Shown piece after piece: positions 1 to 6,226 of a stretch of 8,938 nucleotides of DNA. A program made the position numbers and the translations under genes. The notes beneath the pieces were generated by a model that worked only from the letters and a program-made list of their open reading frames with translations, searched no databases and was not told the DNA's origin. This stretch comes from JANLTP01 sp031363055 (GTDB taxonomy: Bacteria; Pseudomonadota; Gammaproteobacteria; Burkholderiales; Burkholderiaceae_E): contig JANLTP010000223.1 in assembly GCA_031363055.1 (NCBI GenBank), forward strand, positions 1 to 8,938, read 5' to 3'. Numbering within the stretch: the first letter of the stretch is position 1; every line of letters starts with the position of its first letter.

Positions 1-299
1 CATCGAAGACAGTCTTCGATGATGGATTGCACACCCCCGGCTGATTCCCTGGCTACCAATCGCTTTTTCAATCCGAACAAAGTTGGGCGAATTCGCCACC
101 AAACAAAACCAAAATTTCCAAAAAAAAATGGGCTGTAACAGCCCACTTTCTTGAGCACATTCCTGGGTACAACTGTCTGAATACGACTATACCGGAACGC
201 TTGGAGTCGTGGATTATAGCGTGAAGGTGGTCCCTGTGGCTAGTAGTCAGCCTAACTGTCAGTCAACCTGAGCGTCAGTCAATCCAAGCGTCAGTCAAC
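1..299. other. Gene-free left edge
   Basis: No convincing gene was found here. The stretch holds the terminator at 120-145, the tandem repeat from 242, an inverted repeat at the window edge (CATCGAAGAC at 1-10 and GTCTTCGATG at 12-21, one-base spacer) and a 12-bp palindrome GGCGAATTCGCC at 86-97. A rightward reading frame is open from base 1 to a stop at 136-138. It runs through the terminator's A-tract and has no recognisable protein signature. A perfect TATAAT reads leftward at 213-218, without a convincing -35 box. Confidence 0.6.
120..145 (-). terminator. Rho-independent terminator of the tRNA-fMet/scpB/rluB unit
   Basis: A 7-bp perfect stem, TGGGCTG (129-135) with CAGCCCA (139-145), encloses a 3-base loop. 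Read leftward it is followed at once by nine T residues (A120-A128 on the plus strand). This is the classic intrinsic terminator form and it lies about 155 bases past the rluB stop, so it very probably ends that transcript. Read rightward, the hairpin is followed only by a weak CTTTCTT tract, so any bidirectional use is doubtful. Confidence 0.88.
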
Positions 300-305
300 C
301 TAACC
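242..305. repeat. 16-bp tandem repeat at the 3' end of rluB
   Basis: Three adjacent 16-base units at 258-273, 274-289 and 290-305 all begin GTCAGTCA and then vary slightly (ACCTGAGC, ATCCAAGC, ACCTAACC). A degenerate fourth unit at 242-257 matches at about 11 of 16 positions. The last unit covers the rluB stop codon (300-302), so the array begins in the final codons and runs into the 3' untranslated region. On the transcript the repeated core reads TGACTGAC. No function is visible. Replication slippage or a remnant of a longer repeat are the simplest explanations. Confidence 0.75.
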
Positions 306-2183
306 TTGCGCAGGGCCACGATTGCGCCCGCGCCCGGATCCTGGCGGCTTGCTTGACCGTGGACCACGCCGCTGCTGGCCATTGCCAGCACCATTGCCGC
401 CCGCATTGGCGCCGACGCTCCCGCCACCCAGACCACCGGAGCCACCGCGGCCAGCGCCGCTCCTGCCCTGGCCGGGTTGCCGAAAGCTCGAACTGGTCAT
501 CGGACCTTGAATTCCGATCATTGCGGCACCGCCTGCAAAACCGCTTTGGCCGCCACCCGGACGCACACGGCGACTGCGGTTCGACTTGCCGCTGCCTTTC
601 TTGGCAGCACCCGCGTCACCTTTGCGAACCAATCGAGTAATGCCTTCCTGGTGTGCATTGGCTGATTTCGGCTGCCACTCATCATCCATCTGCTCGGGAC
701 TCAGACGCTCTTCCAGCGGCAGCGGTCCAAAATCAGGCTGCCGCTCATCGTCGTCAAAGACCTCGAAATCATCGCCATCAAACGCTTGTTCAGCCGCCTG
801 ATTGCCTGGCAGCGCCACGTTGCCGTTACGCAGATCATCAATCGATTCGGTGGTTTCAGGCCGAAGTCCGCGCGGATTCTGCCGACGTTTCTCGCCGCCG
901 CGAGCACTACCGCGCTCACGTCCACGACCGCTGCCGAGGCGTGGCTGCGGCGCCTCGACGTTTTCGTTGCCTGGTACCGCGCCGGACTCGGTAGCCGCCT
1001 CGGCCCCTTTCGACACTGAATCGCCGCCAGAGCGTTTCATCAATTGACTGAGTTCCTGAACTTCGCCGTCCGGCAACTCGAGCCAACGGCCACGGCCCAA
1101 TTGCCTAGGTAATCCGACTGGCCCAAATCGGATACGAACCAGCCGGCTGACGGTCAACCCGACCAGCTCGAAAATTCGCCGCACCTCCCGATTACGTCCT
1201 TCCGCCAGCACCACCCGATACCAATGGTTAGCGCCGTCGCCACCAACGTCATCGATCTTCAGAAACGCCGCCGGACCATCTTCAAGCTGAACACCGGCTA
1301 ACAACTGGTCGCGTACGTCGTCTTCGATGCGCCCGAGAATTCGAACCGCATATTCACGCTCCCAACCGTAGCGCGGATGCATGAGCCGATTGGCCAGATC
1401 GCCCGAGGTGGTGAATATCAGCAAGCCTTCGGTATTGAAGTCAAGTCGACCGACAGCAACCCAGCGTGAACCACTGAGCCGCGGCAGGCGCTCGAAGACC
1501 GTCACCCGCTGACCGGGATCTTCGCGAGTCGTTATTTCTCCGGCAGGCTTGTGGTAAAGCAACACTCTGGGCGGTGTCTGCGGCAAGCGCAACTTGACCT
1601 GCCGACCATTGACCCGGACCTGATCGGCCGATGATATCCGCTGGCCAACATGTGACGGCTGGCCGTTGACCGAAACCCGTCCAGCGAGGATCAGTTCTTC
1701 CATATCGCGTCGCGAGCCCAAGCCGGCATCGGCCAATAACTTGTGCAGCTTTGTTGAGTCATCGGCGTTCGCGTTGCCGGCACGACGAGTGTCAGCATTT
1801 TCGCGACTGCCGTCGGCTCGCCGACCCGGCGTTTTGAGGTCAATACCAAACTGCGCCGATTCGGCCTGGATGGGTATTGGATCCGAATCCGGTTCAACCA
1901 AGGCGGCATCGCTGGTCACACCGTCGGTTTGCGGGGTCGCCGATTCCGGCACGTTATCGCCTGACTCAGGAGTGGGACGCGGCCCGGTTCCGTTCGACGG
2001 GGCATGTGCGCCACCCTTACTGCGCCTGCCACCTGGCCATCTACGTCCACCCTGACGTCCCCGTTTGCCGCCGCGATTCTCAGCACCTGGCCCTTCTGCC
2101 CCTGCTGGTGCCGCACCTTCAGGCTGAGATGGCGCGTGAACGGGTTCTACCGGATGATTTTGCTCGCCAGAATCGCCACTCAA
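300..2183 (-). CDS. rluB: RluB-like 23S rRNA pseudouridine synthase with long low-complexity extensions
   Basis: This is an RsuA/RluB/E/F-type pseudouridine synthase. The family isomerises a single uridine in rRNA, and RluB modifies the peptidyl-transferase region of 23S rRNA (U2605 in E. coli). Residues 145-195 form an S4 RNA-binding domain (KLHKLLADAGLGSRR, then GRVSVNG). Residues 205-380 form the catalytic domain, with GRLDFNTEGLL carrying the expected catalytic Asp248 and EGRNREVRRIFE at 328-339. The protein has 627 residues, against 291 for E. coli RluB. A Pro/Gly/Glu-rich N-terminal segment of about 140 residues and a C-terminal tail of about 245 residues make up the excess. The tail has basic RG-rich stretches, an acidic patch (FEVFDDDERQ) and a Gly-rich end, and both extensions look disordered. 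The start is TTG at 2183, overlapping the scpB stop as TTGA, which supports translational coupling. A later start nearer the S4 domain cannot be excluded. RluB is inferred over RluE/RluF from the scpB neighbourhood. Confidence 0.88.
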   Translation of the reverse strand: MSGDSGEQNHPVEPVHAPSQPEGAAPAGAEGPGAENRGGKRGRQGGRRWPGGRRSKGGAHAPSNGTGPRPTPESGDNVPESATPQTDGVTSDAALVEPDSDPIPIQAESAQFGIDLKTPGRRADGSRENADTRRAGNANADDSTKLHKLLADAGLGSRRDMEELILAGRVSVNGQPSHVGQRISSADQVRVNGRQVKLRLPQTPPRVLLYHKPAGEITTREDPGQRVTVFERLPRLSGSRWVAVGRLDFNTEGLLIFTTSGDLANRLMHPRYGWEREYAVRILGRIEDDVRDQLLAGVQLEDGPAAFLKIDDVGGDGANHWYRVVLAEGRNREVRRIFELVGLTVSRLVRIRFGPVGLPRQLGRGRWLELPDGEVQELSQLMKRSGGDSVSKGAEAATESGAVPGNENVEAPQPRLGSGRGRERGSARGGEKRRQNPRGLRPETTESIDDLRNGNVALPGNQAAEQAFDGDDFEVFDDDERQPDFGPLPLEERLSPEQMDDEWQPKSANAHQEGITRLVRKGDAGAAKKGSGKSNRSRRVRPGGGQSGFAGGAAMIGIQGPMTSSSFRQPGQGRSGAGRGGSGGLGGGSVGANAGGNGAGNGQQRRGPRSSKPPGSGRGRNRGPAQG

Positions 2184-2812
2184 ATGGGTTCCCCTATGGA
2201 AGTTTCAGTCGCATCGTTCGGTGCTTCGACCGACGACACCAGATCGCTTGCAACATGCTCGAATTCAATAACCCTTTGCTCCAGCGCATCGGCAATATCT
2301 TTCGGATTTTCCAGCGTTGGCAGCTCCTGCAACGAACGAAGTCCCAGATCGTCGAGGAACTTCTTGGTGGTCGCCAGCAACTCCGGTCGGCCAATGACAT
2401 CCTTGTGCCCAATGACCTCGACCCAGCCTCGTTCTTCGAGCATTTTGACCACCGGCGACGATACTGAAACACCCCGAATTTCTTCAATATCACCGCGAGT
2501 GACTGGTTGACGGTAGGCAATGATCGCCAGCGTCTCCATGACTGCACGCGAGTATCGGGGTGGCCGGTCGGGATTCAGTCGCACCAAAAATTCAGCCACT
2601 TCGGGCGCTGTCTGAAAACGCCATCCGCTGGCCAACGGCACGAGACGCACTCCACGATGCTGCCAGTCATTGCGAATCGCATCGAGTAAGGTCGCCACCA
2701 GCTCGGCTGAAAGCTCGTCGTCGAACAGACGGCGCAACTCACCGACAGCCAGAGGCTGATGCGCACTCAAAAGCGCGGCTTCAATAATGATTTTTGCTTG
2801 CGCGAATTCCAT
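2180..2812 (-). CDS. scpB: Segregation and condensation protein ScpB
   Basis: ScpB is the kite (winged-helix dimer) subunit that binds the kleisin ScpA and regulates the SMC ATPase during chromosome condensation and segregation in the cytoplasm. The 210-residue length is normal. The sequence shows the typical tandem winged-helix layout. The first part contains IIIEAALLSAHQPLAVGELRR and the second contains PPRYSRAVMETLAIIAYRQ followed by VTRGDIEEIRGV, the most conserved part of the family, then ERGWVEVIGHKDVIGRPELL. The start is ATG at 2812, preceded only by a weak G-rich CGGCGG. The stop overlaps the TTG start of rluB by four bases. The scpB-rluB pairing is common, but the usual upstream scpA is missing; an initiator tRNA occupies that position. 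No clear promoter is visible in the 71-base gap to the tRNA, so read-through from the tRNA promoter is plausible. Confidence 0.95.
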   Translation of the reverse strand: MEFAQAKIIIEAALLSAHQPLAVGELRRLFDDELSAELVATLLDAIRNDWQHRGVRLVPLASGWRFQTAPEVAEFLVRLNPDRPPRYSRAVMETLAIIAYRQPVTRGDIEEIRGVSVSSPVVKMLEERGWVEVIGHKDVIGRPELLATTKKFLDDLGLRSLQELPTLENPKDIADALEQRVIEFEHVASDLVSSVEAPNDATETSIGEPI

Positions 2813-2881
2813 CCGCCGGTCGACTCGCAGTTACCCACGAACCATTCAGGTCAATTAATGACGTTGCATCTCAGGGAATTG

Positions 2882-2957
<76 letters not shown>

Positions 2958-2969
2958 TCTGAACCCCTG

Positions 2970-2998
2970 AGTATATACGACATTGACCGCAAGCGCCT
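2970..2998 (-). promoter_or_regulatory. Candidate promoter of tRNA-fMet
   Basis: Reading leftward, TATACT (2970-2975, overlapping TATATA at 2972-2977) lies 12 bases before the first base of the tRNA, a good distance for a -10 box giving a short leader. Upstream only weak -35 candidates exist, such as TTTAGG about 18 bases from the TATATA register. The -10 placement is the main evidence and the -35 is uncertain. Confidence 0.4.
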
Positions 2999-3048
2999 AA
3001 ACTGCGCTGGTACACTGGCCTTTGACGCTTATTTTTGGGTATTGCGGT

Positions 3049-3597
3049 ATGAATTTTTGCTCGAATTGCGCTCGCCCGGTGAACCTGACCATACCACCGG
3101 GCGATAACCGTGCGCGTTATTGCTGCTCGGGGTGCAATATGATTCATTATCAGAATCCACGCGCCGTTGTCGGCACTCTACCGGTCACAGGCCAACAAGT
3201 GTTGCTGTGCAAACGTGCCATCGAACCGCGCTATGGGTTCTGGACCTTGCCCGCCGGGTTCATGGAAAACGGCGAAACAACCGGCGAAGGTGCGAGCCGT
3301 GAAACGCTCGAAGAGGCCGGCGCCAGAGTCGAGTTGCAAGCACTCTACTCGGTCATCGACGTGCCGCACGTCGATCAAATCCACCTGTTCTTTCGCGCTC
3401 GCCTGCTCAATACCGACTTCGATCCTGGCACCGAAAGCCTCGAAGTCAGGTTATTCAACGAATCCGAGATACCCTGGGACGACCTGGCCTTTCGAACGGT
3501 TGCGCAAACCTTGCGATGGTATTTCGAGGATCGCGCGGCCAGTGCGCCAGCCTACGCGTTGCGCACCACCAGTTTGCGCTTTGATCGCAAGCCCTGA
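3049..3597 (+). CDS. Nudix hydrolase with N-terminal zinc ribbon
   Basis: Nudix enzymes hydrolyse nucleoside diphosphates linked to another group. From ATG 3049 the protein has 182 residues. A zinc ribbon opens it, with pairs C4/C7 (CSNC) and C26/C29 (CSGC), followed by IHYQNPRAVVG, typical of the Nudix N-terminal zinc-ribbon subfamily. The Nudix box is complete: G70, E76, R84, E85, E88, E89 and G91 at the canonical spacing, so the metal-binding glutamates are intact. An earlier in-frame TTG at 3022 would add nine residues before MNFCSNC; I prefer ATG because the family normally starts just before the ribbon. The ribosome-binding site is poor. The gene opens the rightward run, divergent from tRNA-fMet with about 90 bases between. 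The family includes ADP-ribose and NAD(H)-type hydrolases, but the substrate cannot be told from sequence. The gene's stop is followed at once by a repeated motif (3598-3617). Confidence 0.9.
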   Translation: MNFCSNCARPVNLTIPPGDNRARYCCSGCNMIHYQNPRAVVGTLPVTGQQVLLCKRAIEPRYGFWTLPAGFMENGETTGEGASRETLEEAGARVELQALYSVIDVPHVDQIHLFFRARLLNTDFDPGTESLEVRLFNESEIPWDDLAFRTVAQTLRWYFEDRAASAPAYALRTTSLRFDRKP

Positions 3598-3617
3598 GAG
3601 CCTGTCGGGGTCAAGGC
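3598..3617 (+). repeat. Copy 1 of the GAGCCTGTCGGGGT motif
   Basis: The 14 bases starting immediately after the Nudix stop codon are identical to 8818-8831, and with two mismatches the similarity extends six bases further (AGGC at the end of both). Both copies have the same orientation. This one lies in the 49-base gap between the Nudix gene and aat. It may be the footprint or end of a mobile or dispersed repeat, or chance; the match is short. Confidence 0.45.
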
Positions 3618-3646
3618 CACACAGCCGATCGCGAAACGACACCTGA

Positions 3647-4378
3647 ATGCTTCGCCAACCTAAACTTCGATGGATTGCCGCCGACGAGCCGTTACCGGCC
3701 GCGCAGTCGGCGCTACGCGAACCGGATGGCTTGGTCGCGGCAGGATCGGACCTGTCGGCCGATCGCCTCTTCGAGGCCTATCGCAAGGGTATTTTCCCCT
3801 GGTACAGCGACGGTCAGCCGGTACTCTGGTGGTCGCCCGACCCCCGTATGGTGCTTTTGGTTGACGACTTCGTGCCTGCAAAATCCTTGCAAAAACGAAT
3901 GCGCCAGTTGCGCAACACCAGCGAATGGTCGGTTTCGATGGATCGGGCCTTTGGTCGCGTCATGCATGAGTGCGCACAAGCCAGGCCAGGTCAAAACGGC
4001 ACCTGGATTTCGGCGGCGATTATTCAAAGTTATGTCGAGTTACACCGTCGCGGCTTCGCCCACTCGGTCGAAGTGTGGCATGACGACGAATTGATCGGTG
4101 GCCTGTACGGGGTCAGCATCGGCAAAATGTTCTTCGGTGAATCCATGTTTGCACGCCGCTCTGACGCCTCCAAAATTGCCTTGGTGGTTTTGATGAGGGC
4201 ACTGCAACAGCACGGTTTTCACATGGTAGACTGCCAGCAAGACACCGCCCATCTAGCTTCGTTAGGCGCGCGCACCATGACGCGCGCACAGTTTCTCGAC
4301 AAGTTGCATCACTTGGTCAGCTTGCCAGGTTCCGATTGGCAGCAGATTCGGCAGTGTGAGCTGCTTGGAGTGAGCTAG
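3647..4378 (+). CDS. aat: Leucyl/phenylalanyl-tRNA-protein transferase
   Basis: Aat transfers Leu or Phe from aminoacyl-tRNA to the N-terminus of proteins that begin with Arg or Lys, creating a primary N-degron recognised by ClpS and degraded by ClpAP. It acts in the cytosol. The 243 residues fit the family (E. coli 234). Family signatures are present in order: PDGLVAAGSDLSADRLFEAY, GIFPWYSDGQPVLWWSPDPR, ISAAIIQSYVELHRRGFAHS, and the acceptor-binding core GGLYGVSIGKMFFGESMF followed by SDASKIAL, then HMVDCQQDTAHLASLGA. It is complete, with no missing motif. No Shine-Dalgarno sequence is visible before ATG 3647. It sits 19 bases upstream of bpt, the other bacterial N-degron transferase, a common gammaproteobacterial pairing. 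Confidence 0.97.
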   Translation: MLRQPKLRWIAADEPLPAAQSALREPDGLVAAGSDLSADRLFEAYRKGIFPWYSDGQPVLWWSPDPRMVLLVDDFVPAKSLQKRMRQLRNTSEWSVSMDRAFGRVMHECAQARPGQNGTWISAAIIQSYVELHRRGFAHSVEVWHDDELIGGLYGVSIGKMFFGESMFARRSDASKIALVVLMRALQQHGFHMVDCQQDTAHLASLGARTMTRAQFLDKLHHLVSLPGSDWQQIRQCELLGVS

Positions 4379-4397
4379 TGCCGCGCGATTCGTACGC

Positions 4398-5186
4398 ATG
4401 AGTAATCTGAAAGAATTGCCATTTTCGGCGCTGCAGTTCTACGCGACTGCTCCCTATCCTTGCAGCTACCTTTCCGGACGTCAGGCACGCTCGCAGGTTG
4501 CCACACCCAACCATCTGATCAATTCCGACGTTTACAGTGAATTAGTCAAGGCCGGTTTTCGCCGCAGCGGCGTGTTTACCTATCGGCCGCATTGTGACGG
4601 CTGTCGCGCGTGTGTGCCAGTTCGCGTGCCGGTTGCCCAATTCGAGGCAACGCGAAGTCAATTGCGCAGCTTGAAAACGCATAATGGTCTGCGCGTGTTG
4701 GTAGCCCGTCTGGGTTTCTCACCCGAGCACTATGATCTTTACCTGGCCTACCAATCGACTCGCCACCCGGGCGGTGGCATGGATCAGGACAGTCGCGATC
4801 AATACGCCCAGTTTTTGTTGCAGAGCAAAATCAACACCCGCCTGGTCGAGTTCCGCGAGCCCGATGGAAAATTGCGGATGGTGTCGATCATTGACATCCT
4901 GAACGACGGCTTATCGTCGGTCTACACGTTCTTCGATCCGGCAGTGCCTCGTTCGAGCTACGGCACCTTTAATATTCTCTGGCAAATCGAGCAATGTCGG
5001 CTCTTGAAGCTGCCTTATCTGTATCTCGGCTATTGGATCGCGCAAAGCCCGAAAATGGCTTACAAAGCGCACTTCAGACCGATCGAGCAATTGGTCAACA
5101 ATCAATGGCAGCCCTTGCTTGAAGATGAACGACGGCAAGCGTCGCGACGCGAATCGATCGAACCCGACTGCATTACAAAGTCTTGA
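4398..5186 (+). CDS. bpt: Aspartate/glutamate leucyltransferase (bacterial R-transferase homologue)
   Basis: Bpt transfers Leu from Leu-tRNA to proteins with N-terminal Asp or Glu, a second entry to the ClpS/ClpAP N-degron pathway. It is related to eukaryotic ATE1 arginyltransferase, and older annotations call it an arginyl-tRNA-protein transferase. The 262-residue protein has the N-terminal cysteine cluster CDGCRAC (C66, C69, C72), the central HPGGGMD near residues 123-129, and the acetyltransferase-like C-terminal half with SVYTFFDP, SYGTFNILWQIEQC, YLYLGYWI and KMAYKAHFRP. All expected motifs are intact. The ATG at 4398 lacks a clear ribosome-binding site; coupling with aat just upstream may help. 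Its TGA stop overlaps the pyrD TTG start. In many relatives infA follows bpt, but here it is replaced by pyrD. Confidence 0.95.
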   Translation: MSNLKELPFSALQFYATAPYPCSYLSGRQARSQVATPNHLINSDVYSELVKAGFRRSGVFTYRPHCDGCRACVPVRVPVAQFEATRSQLRSLKTHNGLRVLVARLGFSPEHYDLYLAYQSTRHPGGGMDQDSRDQYAQFLLQSKINTRLVEFREPDGKLRMVSIIDILNDGLSSVYTFFDPAVPRSSYGTFNILWQIEQCRLLKLPYLYLGYWIAQSPKMAYKAHFRPIEQLVNNQWQPLLEDERRQASRRESIEPDCITKS

Positions 5187-6205
5187 ACCTGTACGGCATC
5201 GCCCGGCCGGTTCTGTTCGGGCTCGACCCCGAGATGGCCCACGAACTAACGTTGCAGAGTCTTGACATGGCCGCCCGCAGCGGCGCCTTGCGCTGGTTGG
5301 CGGGTGCCCCCGTCAGCGACCCGATTAGAGTCATGGGTTTGCAGTTTCGTAATCGGGTCGGGCTGGCGGCTGGGCTCGACAAGAACGGCGCCCACATCGA
5401 TGCGTTCGAACGAATGGGCTTTGGTTTTATCGAAGTCGGCACCGTGACACCGCGTCCCCAGCCAGGCAATCCAAAGCCACGGATGTTTCGCCTGCCTCGA
5501 GCGAACGCCTTGATCAACCGGTTGGGGTTCAACAACCAGGGGCTTGAGCAATTTCTGAGTAACGTCAAACGGGCTGGTTTTCGAGGCGTTCTGGGCTTGA
5601 ATATCGGCAAGAATGCCGATACGCCGATGGATCGGGCGCTCGACGATTATCTGATCGGACTCACGGGCGTGTACCCGCACGCGAGCTACGTGGCCGTTAA
5701 TATTTCGTCGCCGAACACCCGCAATTTACGTGACCTGCAACAAGCCAGTGAATTGACCAAGATGCTCGGCGCGCTCAAGAAGCGCCAGGAATCACTGGCC
5801 AAGCAACACGGTCGTTATGTTCCGATGGCCCTGAAAATTGCGCCCGATCTCGACTCAAATCAAATCGCTGATATCGCCAGGCTGCTCGTGCGCTGCGGCG
5901 TTGACGCGGTCATTGCCACCAACACCACCATTTCGCGCGCCGCTGTGCAGGGGCTGCCCCATGCTGAAGAGACGGGTGGCCTATCGGGTGCGCCGGTGCT
6001 GCAGGCTTCGAATCAAGTGATCGCCGAACTACGATCGTCGCTGCCCGCAAAGTTCCCGATCATCGGAGTCGGCGGTGTCATGAGTGCGGCCGATGCGCGC
6101 TCGAAAGTAGCGGCCGGCGCCGACCTGGTCCAGATCTACACCGGACTGATTTACGCTGGCCCAACGCTGGTCGGTGATTGCGCGCGCGCACTGCGTGGTC
6201 GTTAA
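5183..6205 (+). CDS. pyrD: Dihydroorotate dehydrogenase (quinone), class 2
   Basis: PyrD oxidises dihydroorotate to orotate, the fourth step of pyrimidine synthesis, passing electrons through FMN to membrane quinone. The 340-residue length matches the class 2 enzyme (E. coli 336). The N-terminal segment before the barrel (FGLDPEMAHELTLQSL) is the class 2 membrane-associating helical region. FMN and substrate motifs follow: LAAGLDKNGAHIDAF, EVGTVTPRPQPGNPKPR, INRLGFNNQG, NIGKN, then NISSPNTRNLRDLQ, whose second Ser (about residue 176) is the expected catalytic base that marks class 2. ALKIAPDL, ATNTT, GGLSGAP, GVGGV and VQIYTG complete the barrel. The start is TTG at 5183 within the TTGA overlap with bpt. 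No better start lies nearby, and the MNLYGIARPVLF sequence fits the family N-terminus. Confidence 0.97.
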   Translation: MNLYGIARPVLFGLDPEMAHELTLQSLDMAARSGALRWLAGAPVSDPIRVMGLQFRNRVGLAAGLDKNGAHIDAFERMGFGFIEVGTVTPRPQPGNPKPRMFRLPRANALINRLGFNNQGLEQFLSNVKRAGFRGVLGLNIGKNADTPMDRALDDYLIGLTGVYPHASYVAVNISSPNTRNLRDLQQASELTKMLGALKKRQESLAKQHGRYVPMALKIAPDLDSNQIADIARLLVRCGVDAVIATNTTISRAAVQGLPHAEETGGLSGAPVLQASNQVIAELRSSLPAKFPIIGVGGVMSAADARSKVAAGADLVQIYTGLIYAGPTLVGDCARALRGR

Positions 6206-6226
6206 TTGAGCTGAGGACTGAAGCGA

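Noticed and set aside
1..21. Inverted repeat CATCGAAGAC/GTCTTCGATG
   Set aside because: The one-base spacer is too tight for an RNA hairpin loop without losing pairs, and no T-tract follows. Its context lies outside the window, so it is noted only in the left-edge entry.
86..97. 12-bp palindrome GGCGAATTCGCC
   Set aside because: It is perfect but isolated, with no second copy seen and no promoter around it. It could be an operator or chance.
1..138. Rightward frame open from the window edge to a TAA at 136-138
   Set aside because: It is only about 45 codons, runs through the terminator A-tract as poly-Lys, and has no recognisable motif. Openness at this length is not evidence of a gene end.
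322..2055. Long rightward frames antisense to rluB
   Set aside because: They arise from the G+C-rich low-complexity rluB sequence. The leftward frame has clear S4 and pseudouridine synthase domains, and the antisense products are Arg/Pro-rich with no family resemblance.
3001..3048. Promoter for the Nudix gene (TGGTACACT as an extended -10, TTGACG at 3022-3028 as a -35)
   Set aside because: No -35/-10 pair falls at normal spacing upstream of the start codon; the TTGACG register would put the -10 onto the ATG.
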